DNA from: Hypholoma sublateritium FD-334 SS-4
Taxonomy: Eukaryota; Basidiomycota; Agaricomycetes; Agaricales; Strophariaceae
Assembly (NCBI GenBank): GCA_000827495.1
Contig: KN817650.1
Coordinates: forward strand, 37,590 to 101,589
Length of the DNA: 64,000 nucleotides
Direction: 5' to 3'
Part shown: positions 34,101 through 46,618 of the stretch, one piece after another
Numbering within the stretch: position 1 is the first letter of the stretch
How the letters are laid out: each line of letters begins with the position of its first letter
Made by a program: the position numbers and the translations under genes
Notes under the pieces: model-generated
Told to the model about the DNA's origin: nothing
Seen by the model: only the letters and a program-made list of their open reading frames with translations
Databases searched by the model: none

Positions 34101-36033
34101 GGACTGAACATCATTCACACCCTCGGAAATGGGAGGTATGTAGCGACTTGTCCCTGCACTGAGCACCAGTCATCTTAATGGTCAACTAGATACGATGAAT
34201 TTGCCAAATCCGCCCTCCCATACACATGTTCTCAGTATCTTCTGAACAAAACCGATATCAATCTTGGCGTGGCGGATATCAAGATCGATAAAGTCATTGT
34301 AGATTGCATTAGCCAGGTATCCCAACCTGCTTTTCCACTGTACCGCAAAACAATTCTGACGATATCCTAATCTGTAGTCTCGCCCAGCATACTTGGCTCT
34401 TCCATGGGACCTTGTTGACGTCAAAATAACTACGACGCGTCTGTACGAACCCTTGAAAAAGGAGGAGGTCTTGATCAACGCTGACGCAGAAAAAGCCGCC
34501 ATTGAGCACATCTATCGGCGCTTTGAAGATGCTTTCGAAGGCGAGTTAGTGAACAACGTCGTGGTTATTGCAGACGTCAGTATCAGTCGCCATCATTGCA
34601 AAAAGGAGGTCGCGGCTTTTCTGGAGGCGACACAGCTTCCGGTTTACGGAACCCCCTTGGGGAAGACAGCAGTCAATGAAACTTCTGACCGCTACGGAGG
34701 GGTAAGATCTTGCATAATTGCCCTGCATTCACCTCAAATAATTGACGACCTTTTTCTTAGATCTATGTCGGAGATTTGAGCTCTCCTGACGTCAAAAAAT
34801 CTGTGGAGAATGCGAAGCTTGTTCTCTTTATCGGCCCTCTCAACACAGACTTCAACACGGGCAATTTTTCTTACAAAATAAGTGACGATAAATCTATCAA
34901 GGTATGCGACTTTTTTAGTGGCGAATATACATAAGCTGACTACGAATAGCTCCACTTTGACCACACGGAAGTTGGGTTCGCAACTTACGCTCGGACAGGG
35001 ATGAAGGAACTTCTCCCAAAACTTACAGATCGCCTCAAAGACTTCACCGAGAAAGCTCGCCAACTCGATGTCCCTGAATTTAGGAACGAGGATGTCGACG
35101 ACGAGGATGAGCCGATTAATCATGCATGGCTATGGTGGCGCGTCGGTGGATGGTTCATAGAAGACGACCTGATCATAACGGAGGCCGGTACGTTGTAAAT
35201 TCTGTCTTCTTTTTTGTTATTATCAAGTCTACCTCCGTTATAGGCAGTGTCAGCTATGGAGTCATTGATTTGGCGCTGCCAAAGGGCTCGTCCCTGCTGG
35301 CTCAAAAGCTATGGGCCAGTATCGGATGGTCTACGGGTTTGTTAATTCTCGTCTATGTTTCATGTTTATTCTGAAAATTTGCTCTTTGAATATAGGCGCT
35401 ACACACGGTGCTACTTTGGCGCGCCGGGAACTCGAAGGTGACAAGGCTCCCCAGACTATTCTTTTCATTGGAGATGGTAGCCTGTATATTCCTTTTCTTT
35501 CTGAAAGTTTGCATACATAACTAATACGTCCGTCCCCAGCCAAATGACGGTTCAGGCGCTTTCTGCAATGATGCGTTCCAAGGTTAAGCCCATCATTTTT
35601 GTCGTCAAGAACGGTGGCTACACGATAGAACGCCTGCAACACAGCATAGACGCGTCAGTAATAGCTTATTCTTCCCCTTGATTTGCGCTTTATTTATACC
35701 TATCAAAATAGAGAGTACCACAACATCGTGACATGGGACTACGGAAAACTGCTGAGCGTCCTCAATAATGTTGAAGAACCTACGCCCACGAAAACGTACC
35801 AGGTGTCCAATCAGCAGGAGCTTGGAAAACTTTTCGATAGCGGAGAATTCAGGAACAATGGATGCCTTCAGCTAGTGGAGATAATCGTGTCCAGGGATGA
35901 TGCGCCTCCAGCGCTGAAGCGCGCCTTGCACATTCAAGACAACGCCGTGGAGTCGGACTCAGGCTTGGAGACCTGGGCACCTCATCGAATCAAGATGGGA
36001 GGGAGTGCCCCAGTTAGGATGATTGGTTGGTAG
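31196..36033 (+). CDS. PDC1: Pyruvate decarboxylase (thiamine-diphosphate dependent)
   Basis: The enzyme converts pyruvate to acetaldehyde and CO2 in alcoholic fermentation. Spliced exons give SIGSYIVRRLEEQRV, MFGVPGSFIANFLDIVEASK, AAYAADGYARYKGELGVLAT and VGVGELSAINGIAGS. After the transposon-bearing intron come FAEELPILHIVGQQKTKDQ, then SRPAYLALPWDLVDVK. The C-terminal ThDP site has ILFIGDGSLQMTVQALSAMM and FVVKNGGYTIERLQH (GDG...NG). The end is QLVEIIVSRDDAPPALKRAL plus an unusual short tail to RMIGW. At least eleven introns. One (31712-34035) is 2324 nt long because of an inserted element; the others are about 50-70 nt. All exons stay in frame, so the gene may still work if the long intron is spliced. 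Confidence 0.94.
31742..32092 (+). repeat. Left terminal inverted repeat of the intronic transposon
   Basis: A 351-bp arm identical by eye to the reverse complement of 33659-34009. Undetermined bases occur at 31931 and 31994, exact mirror positions of those in the right arm. Confidence 0.92.
33377..33633. repeat. Redundant copy of the right inverted repeat (assembly overlap)
   Basis: These 257 bases equal 33659-33915 except where the latter has an N. They end at a 25-N gap, and the second copy begins right after it. This is what two contigs with an unmerged overlap look like. The two ambiguous positions are resolved here (T at about 33476, A at about 33539). Confidence 0.88.
33634..33658. 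other. Assembly gap of 25 N
   Basis: A run of 25 undetermined bases between two copies of the same sequence. The round size suggests a placeholder and not a measured gap. Single Ns also occur near 29354, 31931, 31994, 33757, 33820, 58199 and 63904. Confidence 0.95.
33659..34009 (-). repeat. Right terminal inverted repeat of the intronic transposon
   Basis: The 351-bp right arm ends CTCGAACACCGTA, directly followed by the target duplication CACGCC. It starts exactly at the edge of the N gap, which coincides with the inner end of the left arm. Confidence 0.92.
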
Positions 36034-36552
36034 GGGACTCAGTGTCGATACGAATCCGATGTGACTATCCATTTTATTGAGTACCGTCTATTACAATTCC
36101 TTTTCAGAGACAGTATCAGAGCTCGTATGCCCAAATACGACGGCATTAGGTCGCGTTCACGCCGTGATTTCTCTGATCGCAAACAGTCCGGATTACACTC
36201 CTTCTCAATGCCAAAGCGTCATTATTCAGATCCAATACAATAATCTCAGATACATCTCTATCCGCCTGATTATACCAGAGCTACAAAGCTTGAAGTCCAC
36301 GCCTTTTGTTCTGGGACAAACTTCATTTTTCGATGGTCGATATCTAACTTCATATGAAATTGCTGAAGAAACGGCCCATCGCATTTTGGGGCGCGATGAA
36401 TCTCTTTGACTTGATATTCTGGTGAAATCGATTCAAAATTCAGATACATCAGTCGGCGTGTCTCGCTACTGGCGTAGAGATGTAGTGTTCGTATTAATTC
36501 CTACGATAAGGTATTGGCGTAAATGAATCATTAACATTCAGTACAAGTAGCT
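36034..36552. other. PDC / VMS1 convergent region with one doubtful ORF
   Basis: About 520 bases between two converging genes. An open frame at about 36107-36409 (plus) begins after a good pyrimidine-rich acceptor (CCTTTTCAG) and reads ETVSELVCPNTTALGRVHAV onward for about 100 codons to a stop. It could be an extra 3' exon of the PDC gene reached by an alternative donor at about 36027, or chance. I recognise no domain. The remainder is presumed 3' untranslated sequence. Confidence 0.3.
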
Positions 36553-38719
36553 CTATGATCGACCTCCACCAAGGACCTTCATACGCGCCTCCGCCGCACG
36601 CGCCCTTCTCTCCCGTTCGACCTTGGCACGCATCTCAGGCGTAAGACCCGCCACGCCCTCAGTAGCTCCAGAGCCACCGCCAAGCTTGCGCGAAGTAGAA
36701 GGCACTGTAGGACTCGCTCTGACCACAGGTTCAGCAACCGCAGGCGGAGTCTCAGGCCGGTCCTTCACCTTCTCCCGCTCGCGCGCCTCGCGCTCCCGCA
36801 CACGGTCCTTCAGGCCCTTGCGCCGCACCTTCTTCTTCTCCTCCTGCTCGCGCTCCTTCTCCTCGCTCAGCACGCTGGGAACGCGCCCCGTACCGAGCCA
36901 GTCCCACCATTCCGGGTGCGCCGCCGCGCAGCGCCGGAACACGTCGCGCATCGGCTTGGTGCGCGCCAGGTCGTACGCCGCGCGACGCGTGCCCGCGGGC
37001 CGCGGCGGTGCGTCTGACGCGTCTGACGCGTTGTTCTCGTCCTCGTCCTCGTCGCCCGGTTTTGCTAGCGGAACGGCGACCGTGGGGTCCGCGCGCGCAT
37101 CTTCCAACAGCCACCGCACCATATCGTCATGCCCGTCGTGGACCGCGAGCTGCAGCAGCGTCGCACGCGTTTCGCCTGTCCAGTCAGGAATGGGTGCGTC
37201 GACACCGCCGAGCGCGGCCCTCTCGCGGTCTAGGAACGCCTTCAGTGGCTCAAGCCGGTTCTTGTGCACCATTTCGAGGAGTCGCGTCCATTTTTCGCGG
37301 AGCACTTCTTCCTCCTTTGAGAGCTTCACGGGCTTTGGTTTCTCCTTTTCTAGTTCGGGAGCTGCGACTGGCACCGGCTTTGGTTTGGGGAGCGAGGCGA
37401 GGTAGGCGTCGTCCTGTGCGCGGAGCTCCTCTTCGGTGTAGTGTGAGATTTTTGGACGCAACAGCTCAGCCAAGCAGCGGGTGAGTTCAGATTGCGTCTA
37501 AGGACCTGTGTCAGAGGAAATGAAGATTTAAGTTCTATCAAGTAGGACGTACCGGGCGGCGGGTGGGGAAAGGGAAGGTTCGCAGGCGGTCGTCGTCCTT
37601 GGCGAATGGCGCATCTTCGTAGTCGTAGAAAATCCGGCGATTAGATGTGTTCGCGCGGATCCAGATTCGTTCACAGCCTGCGATGTCTTCTTGCCATTCC
37701 GTCAACAGACCGCGAATGTCCTTGAAATTATGATCAGAATCGCGCATAACGTGCCATAAATCCGACTTACATCGCGTAGTGCTTGCTCGCCATACCGCCG
37801 AAGCTGCGCACCAGCACTCTTTGCCGCACCTTTTGCATTGTCATTGGCTGATTGAGAACCACCTTGCTTTCGCCTGGCTGGTGTGTGCGCGTCAGTTGAC
37901 CATGACATAGAATATCCACATGGATGGCGTACTAGTGTAGCGATGGAAGGTCTTATGCAGAACAACTTCCGTTTCAGGCTTGGGCTTTTTCGCCTTTTTC
38001 TTTCGCAGCTTCTCGTCTTCTTCATCGTCGTCCTCTTCTCGGCTGACGCGGATGACTGCTCCAGCGAAGTGCCCTCCTGCGACCATGAACATTGCCCAGG
38101 TGCGTCCCTCAGGCACGGGTGATTGTAGTCTCCGGATTTCATTTAGATAGTTTTCAGGGGTAGTGCGCAGGGGTAGAATTGATCGATAAATTCCAAGTTG
38201 TGTTGAAGGAGGAGAATGGAACCACGTAAGGGCAGTTATGGGTGGATTCTTTGACGCAGATTCCGGTGACGGTGCCCGCGCATTCAAACGCTTCGTTTTG
38301 TTCACGAGGGTATTGACTGCGTCCGAATCGTCGTCTTCATCGTCATCCGAAGATGCGGAGCCGGATAGGGAATCATCCAAACCTGAGTCCAGAATGAGAG
38401 AGTAATCATCGGTCAAACATATATGCGCACCTTCCAGTAGCTGCGAGAACGCGGTCTCTGAAACGGGCTGTCCGCCAGTGAGCCGTGTCTTCACGTTGTA
38501 CCGATGCCAATCGGACCGAAAATGTGCGCGTTGCTCGTCAACGTCGAGGAAGATCTTGCCCTGGCAGATTGCGCATGCCCTCGGACCGGATTTGGAAGTG
38601 GATGCGATGAGCTCTGGACTCGGAGGTCGGGTCGGCGTCCTGTTCACTAGATTCCGTGGGGTAAGGGATTCCAGAAGTTCAGCCGGAAGCGAAAAAATGT
38701 GGTGCTGAGAGGTTTGCAT
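36553..38719 (-). CDS. VMS1: VMS1/ANKZF1, peptidyl-tRNA hydrolase of ribosome quality control
   Basis: Vms1/ANKZF1 releases nascent chains from stalled 60S subunits and binds Cdc48/p97. The order of domains fits. A zinc finger comes first (CAICQGKIFLDVDEQRAHF, then RSDWHRYNVK). The VLRF1 release domain follows (GRTWAMFMVAGGHFAGAVIR, HKTFHRYTTRRKQGGSQSAN, AGAQLRRYGEQAL) and contains the GGSQ loop with the family's catalytic Gln. Ankyrin-like helices come next (TLLQLAVHDGHDDMVRWLLE). A long Arg/Glu/Lys coiled coil follows, and a C-terminal VIM-type motif (RERRARAAEAR) for Cdc48 binding. Start at 38719 (MQTSQHHIFSLPAELLES). Introns are short. A decayed copy of the 3' end sits at 25385-25590. Confidence 0.93.
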
Positions 38720-39022
38720 GGTGGCCCGGGGAACTGTCAGTGGGGGGCAAAATAATGAATGTATTCAGGATCTTTATAGATCGTATGGACCGTTAAGTAC
38801 GTCGTTCAAGAAGTAACGGTCCCGTTGCGGTGGAGTGACTCGCAGACGTGCGGCGGTCGGCGGGAATGGTGTTGACTCGATGGAAGCGGTGCTGAGGAAT
38901 TATCGACAGAATGTCATCATCCCGATCTTGTTCTGGAGATAGCCGGCGGCTATGCACATACTACGCGCCTCCGCCCTTATTTGTCCTCAGGTTGAACTGC
39001 CACATCCATTACACGCGTCGCA
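38720..39022. promoter_or_regulatory. Divergent promoter VMS1 / phosphomannomutase copy 1
   Basis: About 300 bases between outward-facing start codons. No motif stands out. Confidence 0.4.
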
Positions 39023-40121
39023 ATGCCCTCCAGCGATTTCTCCGATAGACCGTCACGCACTCTTTGCTTGTTTGATGTCGATGGAACTCTCTCGCTGGCG
39101 CGCCAGGTAAGTCCGAACAGCATACCCCTGTAAATCAGCTGAAGGCCAATGAACACCAAGTCGGCAACGCCAGAGATGATAGAAACGCTGCGCGCTCTAC
39201 GGAAAAAGCTCGTCATCGGATTCGTCGGAGGGTCTGATTTTGTCAAGATTGAAGAGCAGTTGAAGTCGGGAAACACCAACGGTGAGCAGTGTCATGCATG
39301 TTAGGAAATCCGTAGTGCAATCTGATAATTTACTAGTCATCGATGAATTTGACTACGCATTCGCTGAGAACGGGTTGACGGCCTGGAAACTCGGAAAGCC
39401 ACTCCCAACTCAGTCGTTCATACAGTTCTTGGGCGAGGAGCGCTACAAGCCGCTCGTCAACTTTTGCCTGCACTACATCGCGGATCTCGACATTCCTATC
39501 AAACGGTATGAATAATTCATGAAGCTCTGTGCACGTCAGAGGAAATATTTTTACGCTGCATACAGTGGTACTTTCATTGAATTCCGCAAGGGTATGATCA
39601 ACGTCACCCCAATTGGTCGTAACGCGACGTACGTTGTCCTTAACATCTGCGCGGGTTGACAATGCTGAAGACATTTCAGCATACATGAGCGTAACGAATA
39701 CGAAAAACTTGATCTGGTACAGTTCGCACTTGCTATACTTTGCTGTACACAATCTCACGTATAACCACAGAAAAATGGATACAGACGAGACTTCGTCGAA
39801 GCATTGAGGAAAAAGTTCCCGGATTACCCTCTCACCTATTCCATTGGGGGCCAAATATCGTTCGACATCTTCCCCAATGGGTGGGACAAGACATACGCTC
39901 TAGGGCGTGTCGCAGACGAGCACTTCAATGAAATCCACTTCTTTGGGGATAAAACGTATAAGGTGAATTCATAATTTACTTTTTGTCCTTTCTCTTCTTT
40001 ACAGATTTTCTAGGGCGGAAACGACTACGAGATCTACACCGACCCTCGAACAATCGGGCACAGTGTGAAAAATCCTGATGAAACTATCGCACTCCTGAAG
40101 GAACTGTTCCTTAAGGATTGA
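39023..40121 (+). CDS. SEC53: Phosphomannomutase, tandem copy 1
   Basis: The enzyme interconverts mannose-6-phosphate and mannose-1-phosphate, feeding GDP-mannose for glycosylation, GPI anchors and cell-wall mannan. Seven exons splice to 257 residues, normal for eukaryotic PMM. The HAD nucleophile motif is [12 protein letters not shown]. Substrate and cap motifs are [45 protein letters not shown] and [17 protein letters not shown]. The Mg-binding end is [18 protein letters not shown]. All expected catalytic residues are present, including the family-typical Gln in GGQIS. It is followed 516 bp downstream by a second PMM with the same exon layout and phases. Confidence 0.95.
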
Positions 40122-40637
40122 AGACAACGGGCCCAGCATCAGGGAATTTAGATAACAGGTCCATTTAAATACCGACAACACGGACATTGTATACTTGATA
40201 CTGTCAAATACTAACAGCTATCTGCTGGAATTCAGCTTTTCCGACGAACGAAATCTTGACTTCCAGATGGCTGCCCGACGAAGACATTGGTGCGGCCTTC
40301 GGAAGTTGCTATGTACTTATGTACTGTACGTGTCAATGTCTGTTCCACATTGATTATGGTGACTTGGCCTGCTCGATGATACTTATTACTTTTTCAAGTT
40401 GGGTGATTCCTTAACAGAAATAGATCTCCCAAATATGGATGAAATTTTAGGCGCCGAACATGCCGACATGAACGATCTTACACACCGACGTGTCCAGGTC
40501 GACTGAGTATTGCCATTGACGACGTATTGAAAACGTGTCCCGTTGGACTTGATACTACCGACGACGTGTCGTACTCGGTCTGCTGACTATATAGTGGGCT
40601 TAGGCTACTATATCGTTCCTTGACTTTGATTTCATAG
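40122..40637. other. Spacer between the two phosphomannomutase genes
   Basis: About 516 bases holding the 3' end of copy 1 and the promoter of copy 2. No gene is seen. It shows no obvious repeat of the promoter upstream of copy 1. Confidence 0.4.
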
Positions 40638-41730
40638 ATGCCTTCCAAAGATTTCGCAGATCGACCTCATCACAAGCTTGTCCTATTCGACGTCGATGGG
40701 ACGCTTTCTCTGGCACGCCAGGTATACCTGCACGTGGCTCTCTTGTCGATAGACTGACCCAACTCACGATTCAGGCTGCCAAATCGGAAATGATAGAAGC
40801 GCTACGCGCTTTGCGGAAGAAGTATGTCGTCGGCTTTGTCGGAGGCTCTGATTTCGTGAAGATCGAAGAACAACTGAAGACGGGTGACGCCGACGGTGAG
40901 TGCTGTTCCTACAATGATCAGTAACATAGTCTGATTTATGCCTCTAGTCATCGACGAATTCGACTATGCGTTTGCTGAGAATGGACTGACGGCGTGGAAG
41001 CTAGGAAAGCCGCTCCCATCTGCATCTTTTATTGATTTTCTGGGAGAGGAACGCTACAAGCCGTTCGTCAATTTTTGTCTACACTATATCGCAGACCTCG
41101 ATCTCCCCATAAAACGGTATGTGCCCCGTCCATGACGTTGTACAGGAAGACGGAAGGTTAAATACCATACATAGCGGTACTTTCGTCGAATTCCGCAAGG
41201 GCATGGTCAACGTTAGTCCGCTCGGCCGTAATGCGACGTATGTTAAGATTATGTGTCCTGGTTGAAGATATTGATTGTCTTGCAGCATCGCGGAGCGTGG
41301 TGAATTCGAACTGCTCGATCAGGTGTGAAACAAAGTGGCGTATGATTGCAAACTCATTTAATCGTTAGTGTCGCAGAAAAATGGTTACAGAAAAACTATG
41401 GTCGAAGCTTTGAAGAAGCAGTTCCCAGATTACCCGCTCACATACTCTATCGGGGGCAAGATATCTTTCGATGTTTTCCCGCATGGATGGGACAAGACAT
41501 ACGCGCTGGGACGCGTGGCTGATGAGGAATTCGAGGAGATTCATTTCTTTGGCGACAAAATTTACAAGGTAAATCTGCTGAGCCCAATTTTGCGCCTCCT
41601 TCCCTGGTTAAATATATTATAGGGCGGGAACGACTACGAGATATACGCTGATCCTCGCACTATCGGACACAGCGTGAAGAATCCTGAGGAGACCTTGAGA
41701 ATTTTGCAGGAATCGTTCCTTCAAGATTAA
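40638..41730 (+). CDS. Phosphomannomutase, tandem copy 2
   Basis: A second, complete PMM of 257 residues with the same seven-exon structure as copy 1. By direct comparison of my spliced models, 208 of 257 residues agree (about 81%). The nucleophile motif [12 protein letters not shown] and the Mg-site [17 protein letters not shown] are kept. One notable change is Gln to Lys at residue 186 ([12 protein letters not shown] in place of SIGGQISFD), next to the Ser-Phe-Asp that lines the active site. It may still be active, or be tuned to another sugar phosphate. Tandem duplication is the obvious origin; the divergence shows it is not recent. Confidence 0.94.
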
Positions 41731-42101
41731 ATTCCAGGTGGATTTTAATGACATTATAATTATATTTATGTAGTTTGAGTATACTGACAGTGATACACCG
41801 AGATTTTGGTTTTTAGCTCGTGAAATTCTAACGCCCGTCGTGCGGTACAATTATTTGATGAGCAGTCCTAGTCAATATTAATGAGCTTCAATGAGCAGTG
41901 CAATGATCAATTATTGGGAACAAAGAGTCCCAAACATCGCGTACCGTGACGCGCAAGTGGCGCGGTCAATTTATTGACTCGATGTCATTTCTAATTCCTC
42001 CCTAATACACACTTCACCGACTTATTTTCGCGCTTTTCCCTTGCCGACTCATCTTGTATACCAATTCGTTTGTACATACTTCTCAAACAACCGCCCACGC
42101 G
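41731..42101. other. POL3 upstream region
   Basis: About 370 bases between PMM copy 2 and POL3. It contains ACGCG-type sequence near 41940-41970 (CGCGTACCGTGACGCGCAAG). ACGCGT-like boxes control replication genes in fungi, but the match here is only partial. Confidence 0.35.
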
Positions 42102-45100
42102 ATGGCTGAGAAAGGGAAAGAGAACGTGTCCTTAGTGCGCACAAGGTACGCTCAGACACGACCATCTGCCACCGCGACGCGCCTCACCTCCAATTCACGC
42201 GACTTCAGCACTGAAACCGACGTGATACCCCCGCCAGCCGCTAAGAAGCGCAAACTGGGTCCGACACAGTCGTTTGGCTCACAGCCTATCCAAGAGCAAC
42301 CGTCGTTTATTGAAGTCCTGGCGCGGCTGAAGGAGGAGGGTGCCAATGGAAAATCCGGTGCGCCATTAACGTCTTAGGACTTTCATCCTCTACAGATGTC
42401 TGATTACGCGTCTGCGCTACTCTAGAGGCTGAGGGAGGTGCCGACCAATGGGCCAGGCCACCTCTTCCCCGGATCGACGAAAAGCGGGACTCAATAAGTG
42501 CGCCTTTCCAGCCAACTGCCTTGCAAGCACTTCCACTAATACCTTGTGCCCCAGTCTTCCAACAAATCGACGTCGAAACAGCGTCCGGCTACGACGGTTC
42601 CACGATATTACGGATGTTTGGGGTTACCGAAGTACGCGCTCCATACTACTCGGCTGACGTACTGCTTCCTGACACTTGACCCAGGACGGCCACAGTGTTC
42701 TGGCCAACATCACAGATTTCAAGCCTTATTTCTATGTAGCCATTCCTCGCGGATTCACGGACGCCGATTTGGCACCTTTCCGGGAATACTTGGATGTAGG
42801 TGCCACTGCCCATCCTGATGCCTTGCTTATCAATGCCTTCGTAGTCTTGCCTAGATGACGGAGGAAAAGTCATCGGAACCGAGAAAGTAATGAAAAAGAG
42901 TCTGTGGGGATACCGGGGGGAGGATAACGTACCTTTCCTGAAGATAATCCTGTCCGAGCCAAGAAGTGTGCCCAAAATCAGAGATGAGTACTTTAAGTGC
43001 ATGCATATTTCTCTCAGAGCCTTACCATACTCCGTCAGCACGCATGTTTGACCGTGGCGAGTGTAATTACCAAGGTTTATTTGATGGCGAAATTCCTACC
43101 TTCGAGAGTAATATGGTGTTTACTCTGCGATTTATGATTGACACCAAAGTAGGCAATTACTCAATCAAACTCGCGTCTGCCAAAGAAACGTTACTGACCT
43201 TGCAATGGACAGGTCGTGGGCATGAATTGGATCGAAGTACCTGCGGGAAAATATAAGATTACCCCAGACGCACAAAAGCGATCGACTTGTCAATTGGAAA
43301 TATCCGTTAGGTCAGTTTATATCTTTACCCTATCCTATGGCTATTGATTTTTTGTAGATTTGATTCTTTCATCTCACATGCGCCAGAAGGCAATTGGTCG
43401 AAAATCGCACCCTTGCGCATCCTCAGCTTCGATATTGAATGCGCGGGTCGAAAGGGTATCTTCCCTGAGGCGTCTGTGGATCCAGTGATTCAGATAGCAA
43501 ACATGGTTAGCCGACAAGGTATGGGTCTGCCTCTTGTTCCTGTGAACATTATTTCTAAAATTGGCCGCAATAGGAGAATCGAAACCTTTTGTCCGCAATA
43601 TCTTCACATTGAACACTTGCTCCAATATAGTTGGTTCACAGGTCATATCGTTCAATGATGAGTCTGATATGCTGCACGCGTGGAGGGACTTCGTGGAGAA
43701 AGCCGATCCAGACGTTGTCATTGGATACAATATTGGTAATTTCGATTTCCCATATCTCATGGACCGAGCAAAGGCTCTGAAGGCAACTCGATTTCCGTAT
43801 CTGGGCCGCATGAAAGGTGTGTCTTGATCTGAAACGATATGCCACGTCGCCTTATCGGCTGCAGGCTCCAAAACGGATACCAAGAACACCCATTTTTCTT
43901 CGAAGGCTTATGGCCAACGTGATTCAAAGGAAACCACGCTTGATGGACGGCTGCAACTCGATTTGCTACAGTTCATGCAACGTGAACACAAACTGCGCAG
44001 TTATACACTTAATTCAGTGTGCGCGCAATTCCTGGGCGAACAGAAAGAAGATGTACACCACTCCGTCATTACGGAGTTGCAGAATGGTACCCCGGAATCA
44101 AGACGTCGTCTAGCCGTCTATTGCTTGAAGGATGCCTACCTCCCTCAGCGGCTCCTTGATAAACTCATGTGCCTCGTCAACTATATTGAAATGTCGCGTG
44201 TCACGGGAGTGCCGTTCAATTTCCTCTTGTCCAGAGGTCAATCTATCAAGGTCTTGTCCCAACTATACCGCAAAGCAAACGAGGTTGGATATCTGGTTCC
44301 TGCCGGAAAGGGCGAAGGTATGACTGTTCGCATACTTGAATAGTACATAGCTAAGTTAAAATCACAGGATCGGACGAACAATACGAAGGAGCCACCGTCA
44401 TTGAGCCCAAGAAGGGCTATTATGATGTGCCCATTGCCACTTTGGATTTCGCCTCCCTATACCCTTCTATCATGATGGCCCATAATTTGTGCTACACTAC
44501 CTTGCTTGACAGAGCAACAGTTGACCGCCTCAAGCTCGTAAAAGATCAAGACTACATCCAAACACCCAACAACGGTCAGATCTTTTTCGTCGACGTACCA
44601 AATCTGGTCTGACCTTTGATTACAGATTTATTTGCTACTTCTTCAAAGCGAAAAGGTCTACTGCCAATCATTTTGGAAGACCTTATCTCTGCCCGTAAAC
44701 GCGCCAAGGCCGACTTGAAGAAAGAGACGGATTCGTTCAAAAAAGCTGTGCTGGATGGTCGACAGTTGGCTTTGAAGGTATGGTTCTTTCTCAGATGACC
44801 ATGAGCCAACAGTGAACGTGTTGTTTTAGATCAGTGCCAACTCGGTGTACGGTTTCACCGGTGCTACCATCGGCAAACTGGCGTGCTTGCCCATCTCCTC
44901 CAGTGTCACTGCGTATGGTCGTCAGATGATTGAGAAGACCAAGCGGGTTTGTTACTTCTTGCAGCATCGCCCTGTATCCTGGATCTAATGCACGACTTCA
45001 CAGGAAGTGGAAGCCGAATATTGCATTGCTAATGGACACAGTCACGACGCGGAGATTATTTATGGCGATACCGATTCCGTCATGGTCAGGTTTGGGCCCA

Positions 45101-46478
45101 CAGACTTGGCTCAAGTCATGGATCTCGGTAAGTTCTCCGTCACTGGTAGCTTGGACAATGTCTGATCTTGCTATGATACAGGCCGCGAAGCAGCTGCGTT
45201 TGTCACCGCTAAATTCATCAAGCCCATCAATCTGGAATTTGAGAAAGTATATTACCCTTACCTGCTCATCAGCAAGAAACGTTATGCTGGGCTCTACTGG
45301 ACCAAGCCAGAAAAGTACGACAAGATGGACGCAAAAGGCATCGAGGTGAGAACTTATCCAGACCGTATAGCCTTTTGCTAATGCTGTTCCAGACCGTCCG
45401 ACGAGACAATTGTCGCCTGGTGTCAACGGTTATCGGTACTTGCTTGCATAAAATGTTGATCGACCGAGATGTTAAGGGTGCTGAAGAGTGAGTCAGATAT
45501 ACCCATCTGACATTGAACGCGTCTCATGATTTTGATAGCTTTACGAAGCGAATCATCTCCGATCTGCTGCAGAATAAAGTCGACATGTCGCAGCTGGTGA
45601 TCACGAAGGCGCTGTCAAAGACCGGTAAGTCTTCATATGGCACTCCGATGATTATTTGCCATATGTCCCCTCAGATTACGCCGGCAAACAAGCACACGTC
45701 GAACTTGCTGAGCGGATGAAGCAGCGGGACGCAGGCTCAGCGCCCGCTCTGGGCGATCGTGTCGCCTATGTCATCACTAAAGGTATCAAAGGTGCGGCGG
45801 CTTGGGAAAAGTCCGAAGATCCGCTATATGTGCTGGAGAACAACATGCCAATTGACACGAAATATTACCTCGAGAATCAGCTATCGAAGCCATTGCTGCG
45901 TATCTTTGAGCCCATCTTGGGCGATAAAGCTACCTCTCTATGTGAGTACATTTTTTCATGTTTGCCTTATTTGTCTAAATGCCGCTTTGCGTGTGTCAGT
46001 ATCTGGTGACCATACGCGGTCGATTCAGATTGCTACTCCTACAGTCGGAGGACTAATGAAATTCGCCGTGAAGACGGTGACCTGTCTTGGGTGCAAAACT
46101 CCCCTGCGCGGAAAAGAGTTGTGTAAGCGATCCTTTTTGAAATTTCATGGTAACCTTGCTGACTCCATTCAGCTGGTGCCTTGTGTAAGAACTGCAAACC
46201 GCGTATGCAAGAATTATACCAAAAACAAATCACCACGACATCCGCACTCCAAGTTCGCTTTTCACGGCTATGGACGCAATGTCAAAGATGTCAAGGTTCC
46301 CTCCACCAGGTATAACCAACTCTTTTTCATCAATAGAACACCAATTTTAATCAAATTTTCTCAGGACGTTCTTTGCACAAGTAAAGACTGCCCGATTTTC
46401 TACATGCGCAAGAAGGCGCAGAAAGATGTCGAAGACGCGAACAAAGTGCTGGAGCGCTTTGACGGCGATGATTGGTAG
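42102..46478 (+). CDS. POL3: DNA polymerase delta catalytic subunit
   Basis: This is the replicative lagging-strand polymerase. The N terminus has a nuclear-signal-like [15 protein letters not shown]. The exonuclease motifs are all present: Exo [15 protein letters not shown], Exo [16 protein letters not shown], Exo [15 protein letters not shown]. Polymerase motif A is [14 protein letters not shown], motif B lies around [17 protein letters not shown], and motif C is [12 protein letters not shown]. The KKRYAGLYW signature follows. The C-terminal CysA zinc site is CLGCKTPL with LCKNCKP, and CysB, the iron-sulfur site, is CQRCQGS with [10 protein letters not shown]. The stop follows [10 protein letters not shown]. 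About 18 introns, all in frame once spliced. Proofreading and polymerase residues look intact. Confidence 0.97.
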
Positions 46479-46618
46479 TCCGTGGTGCAGCGGGCCCGCT
46501 GAAAAAAGTATGCTCTACTACCTGCTGAGTTTCTCTTTGCCTACCCTATGGCAATCGTGTATTTGTTGATCTCAGTCGCATTGTTTCTCTACTCTGTAAT
46601 ATTATTAGATTTATTGCA

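Noticed and set aside
36623..37405. 260-codon plus-strand frame opposite VMS1
   Set aside because: Ser/Arg-rich antisense of the Glu/Arg coiled coil of VMS1.
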